Positions 7,933 through 16,072 of a stretch of DNA of 64,000 bases are shown here, piece after piece. The notes under the pieces were generated by a model. It was not told where the DNA came from, ran no database searches, and saw only the letters and a list, made by a program, of their open reading frames with translations. The translations under genes and the position numbers were made by a program. Source of the DNA: Achromobacter sp. MYb9. GTDB lineage: Bacteria > Pseudomonadota > Gammaproteobacteria > Burkholderiales > Burkholderiaceae_B. How positions within the stretch are numbered: position 1 is the stretch's first letter; each line of letters starts with the position of its first letter. The DNA lies in the NCBI RefSeq assembly GCF_002975275.1, contig NZ_PCOQ01000008.1, positions 62,001-126,000 on the forward strand. The letters are read 5' to 3'.

Positions 7933-8624
7933 GCGACGCGGTAACCCTTATCCGCCGGCTGATCGCCACGGAATTGGCGGACGTCTACACGACGCTGCCC
8001 GGCGAAGTCGTCACGTATGACGGCACGTTCGTCACGGCCCGGCCCACGCTGGCCAAGCGGCTGGCCAATGGCGACGTCCTGTTGCCGCCCCAGGTGGTGC
8101 GCGTGCCGGTGTGTTGGCCGGTGGGCGATGTGCGCGGCGCGCAGGCGCTGATTTCGGTGCCGCTGGCTGCGGGCGATGCGATCAAGCTGTCGTTCTCGGC
8201 CCGCGCACTGGAGAATTGGCTGGCGGGCGATAACGGTCCGCCGGATGATCCGCGCCAGTTTGATTTGTCCGACGCGTTTGCTTCGCCGTTGCTGCGGCCG
8301 GGCACGATGGCGGCCGACACGCAGAACGTCAGCATCCAGTACGGGCCGGGCACGCTGAAGCTGTCGCCAGCGGGAGACCTGACGTTTCAGGTCAAGACCT
8401 GGACGGTGCAAGCCGAACAGGCCACCTTCAACACGCCGGTCACGATCAACGGGCCGCTGACCTATACGCAAGGCATGGCGGGCGAGGGCGGCCAGGGCGG
8501 CGCGTCGATGCGCATTCGCGGCGGCGTGGCCTATGAAGGCGGCGCGGTCACCCATAACGGCAAGAACATCGGCGATGCGCATCGTCACGCCTACGCGGGC
8601 GGCACCACCGAGGGACCGCTCTGA
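7929..8624 (+). CDS. Membrane-puncturing spike (Gp138/gpV-like)
   Basis: 231 residues. The N-terminal OB-like domain has the Gp138 pattern (GEVVTYDGTFVTARP, VRVPVCWPVGDVRG). A repetitive beta-helix-like middle follows, then a C-terminal tip with His218-Arg-His220 (GDAHRHAYAGG). HxH tips of this kind bind iron in phage spikes and sharpen the point that pierces the outer membrane. It overlaps the hub gene (ATGA) and the gp25-like gene (TGATG). Iron binding is inferred from the motif only. Confidence 0.82.
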   Translation: MSDAVTLIRRLIATELADVYTTLPGEVVTYDGTFVTARPTLAKRLANGDVLLPPQVVRVPVCWPVGDVRGAQALISVPLAAGDAIKLSFSARALENWLAGDNGPPDDPRQFDLSDAFASPLLRPGTMAADTQNVSIQYGPGTLKLSPAGDLTFQVKTWTVQAEQATFNTPVTINGPLTYTQGMAGEGGQGGASMRIRGGVAYEGGAVTHNGKNIGDAHRHAYAGGTTEGPL

Positions 8625-8992
8625 TGGCCCTGGACCTTGCCTTATCCGCCGATCACGACCTGGACCTGGATCTGCTTGGCCGAGCGTCATTCGTGGATGG
8701 CGCCGACCGTATCGCGCAGCAGATCAAGACGACCTTGCTGGCCTTCATGGGCGAGTGGTTTCTGGACACCACGTTCGGCGTTCCCTACTTCGAGGACGTG
8801 CTGGTGAAGTCGCCCGACCGGGCCGGCATCGAAGCCATCTTCCGCGCCCGGATCCGCGCGGTGCCCGGCGTGACCCAGGTCAGCGCGATGCAACTGCAAC
8901 TGGAACGGCAGTTGCGCCTGCTGCGCGTGACGTACCAGGCCGACACCACCTTCGGGCGGCTGGAACGCGTGGTCTCGCTGCAAACGTCTTAA
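8624..8992 (+). CDS. Baseplate wedge protein (gp25/gpW-like)
   Basis: 122 residues. It has the gp25-like pattern: FVDGADRIAQQIKTTLLAF, then GEWFLDTTFGVPYFEDVL, then RIRAVPGVTQVSAMQL. This small protein forms the core of the baseplate wedge and nucleates the sheath. It sits between spike and gpJ-like genes in the standard order. A 24-bp gap with GAGG precedes the next gene. Sequence motif and order agree, so confidence is high. Confidence 0.88.
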   Translation: MALDLALSADHDLDLDLLGRASFVDGADRIAQQIKTTLLAFMGEWFLDTTFGVPYFEDVLVKSPDRAGIEAIFRARIRAVPGVTQVSAMQLQLERQLRLLRVTYQADTTFGRLERVVSLQTS

Positions 8993-9016
8993 CCCCCTAT
9001 TTTTGTCGAGGTAACT

Positions 9017-10468
9017 ATGGCCTACGGTGTCACACCGGACGGGTTCGTCCGACCGCGCCTGCCCGAAATCCGCCAGGAAATCGTGGCCGACTTGCGCGCT
9101 CGCATGCAATCGGCCGGATTCAATGGGGCGGTGGAAAGCCGCCCGGACAGTATTACCGGCCTGCTGATCGACACGTTCGCGGAACGCGAAGCCACGTTGT
9201 GGGAGCAGGCCGAAGGCGTCTACTACGCCATGTATCCGGGGTCGGCGACCGGCGTTTCGCTGGACCGCTCCGTGTCGTTTACCGGCGTGTCGCGCTATCG
9301 AGACGAGCCCTCGCGGGCCTATGTGGTGCTGTATGGCGGCGCCGGCACCACGGTGCCGGCCGGTGCCCAGGTGCGGCATCGCGTCAGCCAGAACCTTTGG
9401 GCATTGGACAGCGCCGTGCAAATCCTGCCGGGCGCCGCGGCGGACGTAACGCTGCAACCGGCCGTCGCCCCGCAGACGGCATATACCGTGTCGATCGACG
9501 GCGCGGACTACGCCTACACCAGCGGCGCCACGGCGAACTTGCCCCAGGTGCTGGCGGGCTTGGTAGCGGCGCTGACCGCCAGCGGGTTTGCGGTGTCCAG
9601 CGACGGCGTCTCGGTGCGGCTGCACACGGACGGGCGGCAAGCGGCATCCTTCGCGTGGTCCGGCGGCTTGTCCTTGGTTCGTCTGGGATCGCCTGGCCTG
9701 ATGAGCACGGTCGACGCGTCCGACGAAGGCGCCGCCGTGGGCGATCTGAACGGCATCGTCACGCAGGTCGATGGCTGGGACGCCGTCGGCAACCTGCAAG
9801 CGGGCGTGGCGGGACGTTTGGCGGAAAACGCCGCCCAGCTGCGGGCGCGCTATACGACCGGCCTTTTCCGCTTGGGTGCGGCCACGCTGCCCAGCATCGC
9901 GCCCAACGTGCGCGACCGCGTGGCGGGCGTGCGCGTCGTGAAAGTCTTCATGAACAGCACCGACGTGCCGGACGCGCTGGGCCGACCGCCGCATAGCGTG
10001 CACGTAGTGGCAGATGGCGGCCTGGACGACGAGGTGGCCGACGCCATTTTTCGCGTGGTGGCGGCAGGTATCGACACCCATGGTCAACGCCAGGTCGTCG
10101 TTAAGGATGAGGACGGCGCCAACCATCTGATCCGCTTCGACCGGCCTGAACGCGTTTACCTCTGGGTGCGCTGCGCCACGACGCTGCTGCCTCCGTCCGA
10201 GCAAGCGTTTCCGCCCGACGGTTTTCAGCGCATTGCCCAGAGCCTGGCGTCGGTGGGCGAGGGTTTCGGCATCGGCGAAGACGTCATCTTGCAGCGGCTT
10301 TACGGCGCGATCTTTCGCACGCCGGGGCTGGCTTCCGTGGACTTGGCGCTGGCGTTCTCGACGAACCCCGCCTTCACGCCCGCGCCCGCCGACTTTCGCG
10401 CGGCTAACGTGGCGATCCAGGATTTCCAGGTGGCCGCGTTCGACCTGTCGCGCATCGGGGTGACGTGA
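9017..10468 (+). CDS. Baseplate J/gp47-like protein
   Basis: 483 residues. The N-terminal segment RLPEIRQEIVADLRARM and the pattern SRPDSITGLLIDTFAEREATLWEQ belong to the baseplate J/gp47 family. These proteins form the wedge arms and link baseplate to fibres. The middle (about 150-260) is a less conserved beta-rich insert; the C-terminal half returns to the family core. The stop overlaps the DUF2612 start (TGATG). The start at 9017 has GAGG six bases upstream. Confidence 0.88.
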   Translation: MAYGVTPDGFVRPRLPEIRQEIVADLRARMQSAGFNGAVESRPDSITGLLIDTFAEREATLWEQAEGVYYAMYPGSATGVSLDRSVSFTGVSRYRDEPSRAYVVLYGGAGTTVPAGAQVRHRVSQNLWALDSAVQILPGAAADVTLQPAVAPQTAYTVSIDGADYAYTSGATANLPQVLAGLVAALTASGFAVSSDGVSVRLHTDGRQAASFAWSGGLSLVRLGSPGLMSTVDASDEGAAVGDLNGIVTQVDGWDAVGNLQAGVAGRLAENAAQLRARYTTGLFRLGAATLPSIAPNVRDRVAGVRVVKVFMNSTDVPDALGRPPHSVHVVADGGLDDEVADAIFRVVAAGIDTHGQRQVVVKDEDGANHLIRFDRPERVYLWVRCATTLLPPSEQAFPPDGFQRIAQSLASVGEGFGIGEDVILQRLYGAIFRTPGLASVDLALAFSTNPAFTPAPADFRAANVAIQDFQVAAFDLSRIGVT

Positions 10469-11133
10469 TGGATCTGCACCAGAACCACGGGCAAATCGCA
10501 TGGAGTCATTGGCTGGGCCAGTTTCAAGCCAAGCGGCGGCTGGAGGCGCTGGTCAAGGCACTGCTCAAACCGGCGGACGGGCTGCAAGGCGCGTTGCGCG
10601 CCCTGTACGAAGATCGCTGGCTGGATACGGCGGTGGGCAGGCAGCTGGACGGCATCGGCGAGATCGTGGGCTTGCCCCGGGTGATCGACGAAGCGATCTA
10701 CATCCGCTTCTTCGGGTTCCAGGGACAACCCAATGTCGGCGGCTTCGCGGACGCCCGCTTCCGGCGTGCCAACGAGCCGCCGGTTGCGGGTTCGACCACG
10801 CTGCTGGATACCGAGTACCGCAAGCTGCTGTATTGGAAGATCGCCTTGAACAACGGGCACGGCACCACGCCCGAGATCGCCCGTTCGCTCAAGCCGATTT
10901 TCGACGTGGGCCGCGTCGTCGTGCAAAACGCAGGCAACGCAAAGATCCGGATCTGGGTCAGCCGGATTCCCGGTCCGAACGACCCACTCATGGCCAACCC
11001 CTACAAGTGGGTGCCCCAAGCCGCCGGCGTCGGCGTGCAACTCATCACCGGCTCGACCGAAAAGCCCTTCGGCTTCCGCGAGCAAGGTTTCTTTGGCTTT
11101 GGCGTCGGCGTGCTGGCGCGAGGTATCTACTGA
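10468..11133 (+). CDS. Tail protein, DUF2612 family
   Basis: 221 residues from the ATG at 10468, which overlaps the gpJ stop; a GTG one codon earlier is less likely. The pattern ALYEDRWLDTAVGRQLDGIGEIVGLP and the central EYRKLLYWKIALNNGHGT mark DUF2612, the functional equivalent of the P2 gpI wedge protein. It would connect the gpJ arm to the tail fibre, whose gene follows with another TGATG overlap. The role is taken from gene order in related myophages. Confidence 0.8.
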   Translation: MDLHQNHGQIAWSHWLGQFQAKRRLEALVKALLKPADGLQGALRALYEDRWLDTAVGRQLDGIGEIVGLPRVIDEAIYIRFFGFQGQPNVGGFADARFRRANEPPVAGSTTLLDTEYRKLLYWKIALNNGHGTTPEIARSLKPIFDVGRVVVQNAGNAKIRIWVSRIPGPNDPLMANPYKWVPQAAGVGVQLITGSTEKPFGFREQGFFGFGVGVLARGIY

Positions 11134-13907
11134 TGGCAGACCCTACTTTCTTCGACCTCTTCAAATCGACCTGGGCGCAAAACGGCCTGACCGAAGGCAT
11201 CACCGACCTGCAATACAAGACGGGTTGGTCGTTCATCGGATCCGTTCCGCCTTCCGTCGAACAGTTCAACAAGGTCCAGCAAACGACCGACGAACGCTTG
11301 GCGTGGCTTTACAAGCAGCTTGACGGACTCGCCGCGGTGACGGGCCGGCCTTTGGCGGCCACGAGCCTTGATGCGCTGAGTTACGCGCAACAGAATCTAA
11401 ACGCCACAAACCTGAAAGCAGGCACGGTACCGGTGGCGCGCTTGTCGGGAACCGCCTCGACGTTGACGGCGGGCGCGGCGCAGAAACTGGCGACCGCTCG
11501 AACCATCGCCACCACGGGCGACGCGACCGGCTCCGGATCGTTTGACGGCTCGGCCAACCTGTCATTGGGGCTGACACTAAGCCCCAGCGGCGTCACGGCG
11601 GGCAGCTACGGCAACGCGAACGCAGTGCCGACCTTTACGGTGGACGCAAAAGGGCGCGTGTCGGCCGCAGGAGAGATCGCCGTCGGCAACGCCGCGACCG
11701 CGACGAAGCTGGCCACTGCGCGCACGTTTTCAGTCACGGGCGGAGCGACGGCAAGCGGAGTGAGTTTCGACGGATCGGGCAATGTGGCGCTTAATGTGAC
11801 GGCGTTGGACGTGTCGAAGGCGAATGTCGGGACTTTGCCCGTGACGCGGGGCGGCACGGGTGTGGCGACGGTGGCGGCTGGGGCTTATCTGACGGGGGCC
11901 GGGGCTGGGGCGATGGTACCGCGTACGCCGGCACAAGTTCTCGCGGACATCCAAGCCCTCCCGAAGGCGGGTGGAGATGTCAGCGGGCCAGTGTTCCTGG
12001 GGGCCGGAGCGACGATCGGCTCTGAATACGGCACAACGACTCTCGGTAAGACGGCGCACATTCTGCTTCCTGACGGCGGCGGATTTTCGAGCAACGCGGG
12101 AACCGTGCAGGGTGCAATGAAGATCACGCTTCCGCCTGCATCGTTGAACGCAAATACCATGCTTCGCCTGCGCGTGGAGGTGTTCGAGTACTCGGCTGAC
12201 CTGCCCGTCACGATTCTGATCAACGGATACGTTCAGACCACGAAGGCGTGGGCCAGGACCAGCGCAACAATCCTTGCTGGTGCTGTCTCGTCTGATTTCC
12301 CTGTCCGGTTCGGCAACGATGCGGCGGGCATCCCTTGCATTTGGATCGGCGACGTGTCCAAAGGATGGTTGTACCCGACGGTCACCATCGCTGAGGTCTT
12401 GGCCAAATACAACGCCAACGGCGCAACGGTGGCCGCCTGGGGCGTGAACTGGAAGGTGGAGCCAGTAACGGCCTTCGAGACTATATCCAGCACGCTGCCC
12501 AGCGGAAATCTGGCATTCGGTCGAACTGATGTTGCAAATGTGGCGGGCCTGCAAGATGCGCTTGTCCAAAAGGCCAATGCTGGTCTGATCTTGACCGCCG
12601 GAAATGGTCTGACGGGTGGCGGAACGCTTGCGGCGAATCGTACATTCACGCTCGGCACTCCCGGCACCCTGACGGCCACGACTTCCAACGCGGTCCAGAG
12701 CACAAGCCATTCGCACGCGCTTGACACGCAGACCAGCGCGACGGATGCGACCGCTGGCCGCATCCTCCTGGCCGGAGCCTTTGGCCTGGGGGGAGTGGCG
12801 CCGGGCATGACTGCCTACGGTTTCGCTTCGGACTTCAATGCTATCGATGGCGCCAACGTTTTTGTCACCATTGATAAGGCGATGGCTAACGGCCCACTTG
12901 GCGCTGCCGCGATCGCGTACGTGGGGCAATTGCGGGTGTCCCGACGCAGCTTGCCCGGCGGGGTGAGTGTCGTGCAAGAGCTATTTGCATCCGACACTTC
13001 GTGGATCCGGTTCGGCAGTGGCGATGCGGGCAGCACAGTTTGGGCGAAATGGCAAAAGCAGCTGACTGAGCAAAATCTGAATGTCCAGACCGGGGCGAAC
13101 GACACGACGACGGGTCGAATCCTGACGGCGGGAAGCGCGTTCGGGCTGGGCGCCTTGAGTGCCCTGGGCACCGCCGATCTCAATACGGCGAAAGTCCCCG
13201 GCCTGCATGGGCAGCCACTCAGCTCCAATGCGACGGTAGACAGGAATTATCCAGTTGGGGTTGCCGGTACGCTGCTTGTGATTTCGGGCGGAAACGACAT
13301 TACCTCCCAGCTCTACTGCACGTACAACACGGGTGCATTGTTTACACGCGCGTGCTATCGCGATAGCTGGTCAAAGTGGAAAGATGTGCTGACCTCCGAC
13401 GCTCTCACCGGTTCAATAAGCTACTTTGCGACCGCATCTGCGCCAGCCGGATGGGTCAAGGCGAATGGAGCGGCAGTATCTGTCTCAACGTATGCCGACC
13501 TTGCCGGCGTCCTGTATGTTGGCAACGCGCTGAACGCTACGGCTGAATTCGGCTATCGCTGCACAAGCGCGACGTCGCCTGGCACTACACGCAGCATTAC
13601 CGGGGCTTACATCGTTCTCCCGGATCTTCGTGGCGAATTTTTGCGCGGCTGGAGCGATGGCCGGAACGTCGACGCCGGCCGCATTCTGGGAACGACACAG
13701 GCGGGCATGATCGAATCGCACGACCATGATCTACCAACTTCGACGGATGCGAACGGCGACCGTGGCACGATCAACGATTCCTCCTTCGGAATCAACACGC
13801 CCAACAACGAGGCTCCGATCATTGGTTTCCGCGCCTATGTGGACCCCACTGGCGGCGCTGAGACTCGCCCTCGTAACGTCGCCCTTCTGGCGTGCATCAA
13901 ATATTGA
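11133..13907 (+). CDS. Tail fibre protein with collar domain
   Basis: 924 residues from the ATG at 11133 (MADPTFFDLFKSTWA). An N-terminal baseplate-attachment part is followed by fibre repeats: two copies of a KLATARTxxxTG...FDGSxN unit near residues 120-220. A mixed middle leads to a C-terminal collar domain (PAGWVKANGAAVS...VLPDLRGEFLRGW...), ending ETRPRNVALLACIKY. The fibre binds the receptor and sets host range. The part from about 11900 onward seems lower in GC and less codon-biased than its neighbours, which suggests recombination; this was judged by eye. Confidence 0.88.
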   Translation: MADPTFFDLFKSTWAQNGLTEGITDLQYKTGWSFIGSVPPSVEQFNKVQQTTDERLAWLYKQLDGLAAVTGRPLAATSLDALSYAQQNLNATNLKAGTVPVARLSGTASTLTAGAAQKLATARTIATTGDATGSGSFDGSANLSLGLTLSPSGVTAGSYGNANAVPTFTVDAKGRVSAAGEIAVGNAATATKLATARTFSVTGGATASGVSFDGSGNVALNVTALDVSKANVGTLPVTRGGTGVATVAAGAYLTGAGAGAMVPRTPAQVLADIQALPKAGGDVSGPVFLGAGATIGSEYGTTTLGKTAHILLPDGGGFSSNAGTVQGAMKITLPPASLNANTMLRLRVEVFEYSADLPVTILINGYVQTTKAWARTSATILAGAVSSDFPVRFGNDAAGIPCIWIGDVSKGWLYPTVTIAEVLAKYNANGATVAAWGVNWKVEPVTAFETISSTLPSGNLAFGRTDVANVAGLQDALVQKANAGLILTAGNGLTGGGTLAANRTFTLGTPGTLTATTSNAVQSTSHSHALDTQTSATDATAGRILLAGAFGLGGVAPGMTAYGFASDFNAIDGANVFVTIDKAMANGPLGAAAIAYVGQLRVSRRSLPGGVSVVQELFASDTSWIRFGSGDAGSTVWAKWQKQLTEQNLNVQTGANDTTTGRILTAGSAFGLGALSALGTADLNTAKVPGLHGQPLSSNATVDRNYPVGVAGTLLVISGGNDITSQLYCTYNTGALFTRACYRDSWSKWKDVLTSDALTGSISYFATASAPAGWVKANGAAVSVSTYADLAGVLYVGNALNATAEFGYRCTSATSPGTTRSITGAYIVLPDLRGEFLRGWSDGRNVDAGRILGTTQAGMIESHDHDLPTSTDANGDRGTINDSSFGINTPNNEAPIIGFRAYVDPTGGAETRPRNVALLACIKY

Positions 13908-13921
13908 ACGGAGTGTTAACC

Positions 13922-14563
13922 ATGCAACAAGAGAATGTAGGTCCGATAGATGAAAGCGCGGAGCATCCTACGCAGAAACAGGTATGCCAGCTGGATGAAC
14001 GTGGGTTCTTTGTTGGATCGGTCATGGCCGACCTATCTCCACTGGAGCCCGGTCTGTATCTGTTGCCCGGCGGCACCGTGGACGTGCCGCCACCTGAAGA
14101 TGTACAGCCTGGCCATGTGTACTGGCTGACTGACGGCGGCAGCTGGGATAGCGCGCCCGATTTCCGAAAGCCCGCGTTGTACGTGACGCGTGACGGTCGC
14201 TCCTACACGCTGAATGCCGTGCAGGATGCACGGGCATACGACGGCATCGGGCCGCTGCCTGACTGGCTGACCCTTATCCCCCGTCCGAACAGCTGGAGCA
14301 TCTGGAATGGATCGTCCTGGGTTGAAGACGCGGAGCTTCTGGCCAGTACGGTTACGCGCCAGCGCTCGGACACGAAGGCGCGCCTGCTTGCGGCTGCCAC
14401 GCAGTCCATGGCGCCGCTCCAGGACGCCGAAGGCCTGGGCATCGCAACCGATGATGAAGTCAGGCGCCTTAATCAATGGAAACGATATCGCGTCGAGTTG
14501 ACCAGAGTGGATCCTGCCGCATTCAACATCCCGTGGCCTATCGTGCCGCCGCTGCCCGTTTAG
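13922..14563 (+). CDS. Tail fibre assembly chaperone
   Basis: 213 residues from the ATG at 13922, with GGAG at 13910-13913 (8 nt spacing); an earlier in-frame ATG at 13892 lies inside the fibre gene. The C-terminal half contains helical stretches (TRQRSDTKARLLAAATQSM, DDEVRRLNQWKRYRVELTRV) and a closing WPIVPPLPV. This matches fibre assembly proteins, which fold the fibre tip and often end in W-P patterns. It is placed directly after its fibre and usually co-varies with it. An intrinsic terminator follows. Confidence 0.85.
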   Translation: MQQENVGPIDESAEHPTQKQVCQLDERGFFVGSVMADLSPLEPGLYLLPGGTVDVPPPEDVQPGHVYWLTDGGSWDSAPDFRKPALYVTRDGRSYTLNAVQDARAYDGIGPLPDWLTLIPRPNSWSIWNGSSWVEDAELLASTVTRQRSDTKARLLAAATQSMAPLQDAEGLGIATDDEVRRLNQWKRYRVELTRVDPAAFNIPWPIVPPLPV

Positions 14564-14582
14564 TCCTGTGTGCGCCTGATCC

Positions 14583-14610
14583 GCCAGCCCGCAAAACGCG
14601 GGCTTTTTTT
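14583..14610 (+). terminator. Intrinsic terminator after the fibre chaperone
   Basis: AGCCCGC (14586-14592) pairs with GCGGGCT (14598-14604) around an AAAAC loop, followed by seven T. It separates the structural genes from the lysis cassette. Confidence 0.9.
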
Positions 14611-14660
14611 CGTCCCTACAGGAGGCGATCCTGCACACCCTCTACAGGAGCAACCCCACT

Positions 14661-15116
14661 ATGGAACCCGGCTCTACAGGCCTAGGAGGCCTCGCCGCCT
14701 TGAAGGTGGCTATGGCATACGGCATCCCTGCGGCGATTACCGCCATGCTGGGCCTGCTGATCATGCCCCCGCGCACCGTCAGGGAGTTCACCGTCCGTAC
14801 GGTGTCCACCGTGGCGTGTTCCTTCCTGTTCGGGCCCGCGCTGGCCGGCGTGGTCATCGCGTGGAAGCCCGGGCTGATGGACGCCATGACCTGGCTGGCG
14901 CATCACGGCGCGGGCAGCGATGACGCCTTGCTTGCAAAGTTCTACGTGCTTGGCCCCAGCATGCTGCTGGCGGGCTTGCCGGCATGGTGGGTGCTGGGCG
15001 CCTATATGCGCTGGATGGCCAGCATGCGGCAGAAGGGCGTGCTGGCGTGGTTGGCGGAAGTGCGCGCCAACGTGCGAGGCGAAAGGCGGGACGGGGGAGA
15101 CAGGCATGGACCTTGA
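14661..15116 (+). CDS. Phage holin (multi-pass)
   Basis: 151 residues with three hydrophobic segments: about 10-35 (ALKVAMAYGIPAAITAMLGL), 45-68 (TVSTVACSFLFGPALAGVVI) and 92-110 (LGPSMLLAGLPAWWVLGAYM). The tail is charged and cytoplasmic-looking. Size, membrane pattern and position before the endolysin identify it as the holin that opens the inner membrane. CAGGAG lies upstream at a rather long spacing. The end overlaps the endolysin start by 11 bp. No specific holin family is recognised. Confidence 0.78.
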   Translation: MEPGSTGLGGLAALKVAMAYGIPAAITAMLGLLIMPPRTVREFTVRTVSTVACSFLFGPALAGVVIAWKPGLMDAMTWLAHHGAGSDDALLAKFYVLGPSMLLAGLPAWWVLGAYMRWMASMRQKGVLAWLAEVRANVRGERRDGGDRHGP

Positions 15117-15600
15117 CGTGATCACTCGAACCGCCATTGATCCGGCGTTGACGCTGTTGCCCGCGCGGATGGACACGCCAGAGGCGCGCGTCATGCTGCT
15201 GGCGATAGGCCTGCAAGAAAGCCGATTCCTGCACCGCCGTCAGGTCGGCGGCCCGGCGCGAGGATTCTGGCAGTTCGAACAGGGGGGCGGCGTGCGCGGC
15301 GTGCTGGCGCATCCGGCCAGCAGGGATGCGGCACGGCAGGTCTGCTCGGCCCGCGAAGTTGCGCCGGCAGCAGAGGCTGTCCATCCGGCATTGGAAACCG
15401 ACGATGTGCTCGCCTGCGCCTTCGCGCGCCTGCTGCTCTGGACCGACACCAAGCCCCTACCTTCAGCCGGCGATTCGTCGGGCGCCTGGTCGCTTTACTT
15501 GCGGACGTGGCGTCCGGGCAAGCCTCATCCGCAGACATGGCCTGCGCTGCATGCCCAGGCCGTTGCCGCAATGGCAGATAGACATGTTCGCGTGGCTTAA
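15106..15600 (+). CDS. Endolysin, lysozyme/transglycosylase-like
   Basis: 164 residues from the ATG at 15106, preceded by GGGGGAGA and overlapping the holin. The motif LLAIGLQESRFLHRRQ with Glu38, then ARGFWQFEQGG, resembles the catalytic Glu region of lysozyme-like transglycosylases (E-S-R-F followed by G-x-x-Q-F). It would degrade peptidoglycan after holin action. No signal peptide is visible, so it depends on the holin. It overlaps the i-spanin gene by 17 bp. The exact glycosidase type cannot be told from sequence alone. Confidence 0.7.
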   Translation: MDLDVITRTAIDPALTLLPARMDTPEARVMLLAIGLQESRFLHRRQVGGPARGFWQFEQGGGVRGVLAHPASRDAARQVCSAREVAPAAEAVHPALETDDVLACAFARLLLWTDTKPLPSAGDSSGAWSLYLRTWRPGKPHPQTWPALHAQAVAAMADRHVRVA

Positions 15601-15850
15601 GCGTCTCAACGCTGGCGCAATGGCAGTCTGCGGGGCGATCGTGCTGCTGGTCGTGGCATATGTGCGGGGACGTCGAGCGGGACGCAGCGCCGAGCGTGAA
15701 GATCGTGACGACCAGATCAACCGGCAGGCTCATCGCGCCCGCCAGGAGGTGAAACATGTGCAGGACGAGACGGCGCGCCTGGATGACGCGGCTATTGCTG
15801 ATGAGCTTAAGCGTGACTGGGTGCGCGGCGCCGGCCCGGGTGGGCGTTGA
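15584..15850 (+). CDS. i-spanin (Rz-like)
   Basis: 88 residues from the ATG at 15584 (MFAWLKRLNAGAM). One N-terminal transmembrane helix (AVCGAIVLLVVAYV) is followed by a charged, coiled-coil-like periplasmic domain (REDRDDQINRQAHRARQEVK). This is the inner-membrane subunit of the spanin complex that fuses inner and outer membranes at lysis. The outer-membrane partner is encoded within its 3' end in another frame, the classic Rz/Rz1 arrangement. Confidence 0.8.
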   Translation: MFAWLKRLNAGAMAVCGAIVLLVVAYVRGRRAGRSAEREDRDDQINRQAHRARQEVKHVQDETARLDDAAIADELKRDWVRGAGPGGR

Positions 15851-15977
15851 ATACTGTGAGCACGCGCGGCCGGTCTATTTCAGCAATACTGCGCAAGTGG
15901 ATGCCACGCCCGCCGAGATCCGGCGCCAGATCCGGGACGGAAATGCGACCTGGCGGGCCCTGTGCCAAGAGCGGTGA
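15756..15977 (+). CDS. o-spanin lipoprotein (Rz1-like), nested
   Basis: 73 residues starting inside the i-spanin gene in a different frame. AGGAGGT lies directly upstream at about 6 nt, the strongest Shine-Dalgarno in the lysis cassette, which supports the ATG at 15756 over the one at 15783. A signal segment MTRLLLMSLSVTGC has a lipobox ending at Cys, so a mature outer-membrane lipoprotein of about 50 residues is expected. It pairs with Rz through the periplasm. The overlap with Rz is 95 bp and the gene runs 127 bp beyond it. Confidence 0.82.
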   Translation: MCRTRRRAWMTRLLLMSLSVTGCAAPARVGVEYCEHARPVYFSNTAQVDATPAEIRRQIRDGNATWRALCQER

Positions 15978-16028
15978 GGCATGGTCTAGTCGCTAATGTC
16001 GATTATGGCCCTATGGTTATGGTCCAAG

Positions 16029-16048
16029 AAAGCGCACGATAGCGCTTT
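16029..16048. repeat. Inverted repeat at the tail-element/host junction
   Basis: AAAGCGC (16029-16035) and GCGCTTT (16042-16048) flank a 6-nt loop. It lies between the last lysis gene and the first host gene. There is no T-run, so it is not a standard terminator. It could be an operator, a processing hairpin or part of the element boundary. Confidence 0.4.
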
Positions 16049-16072
16049 ACCTCCCCATCCCCAGGACTCACC

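Noticed and set aside
8687..10501. Minus-strand open frame of 604 codons opposite the gpJ-like gene
   Set aside because: The composition is Arg/His/Gln-rich and without motif, and it lies wholly under a well-supported phage gene.
1..15977. Mu-like transposable phage
   Set aside because: No transposase, Gam or Mor-like gene is in view, and the sheath and tube families (DUF3383, DUF3277) and baseplate differ from Mu.
15978..16072. Attachment site (attR) at the right end of the tail module
   Set aside because: No tRNA or second copy is visible, and the left junction is outside the window, so a direct repeat cannot be tested.
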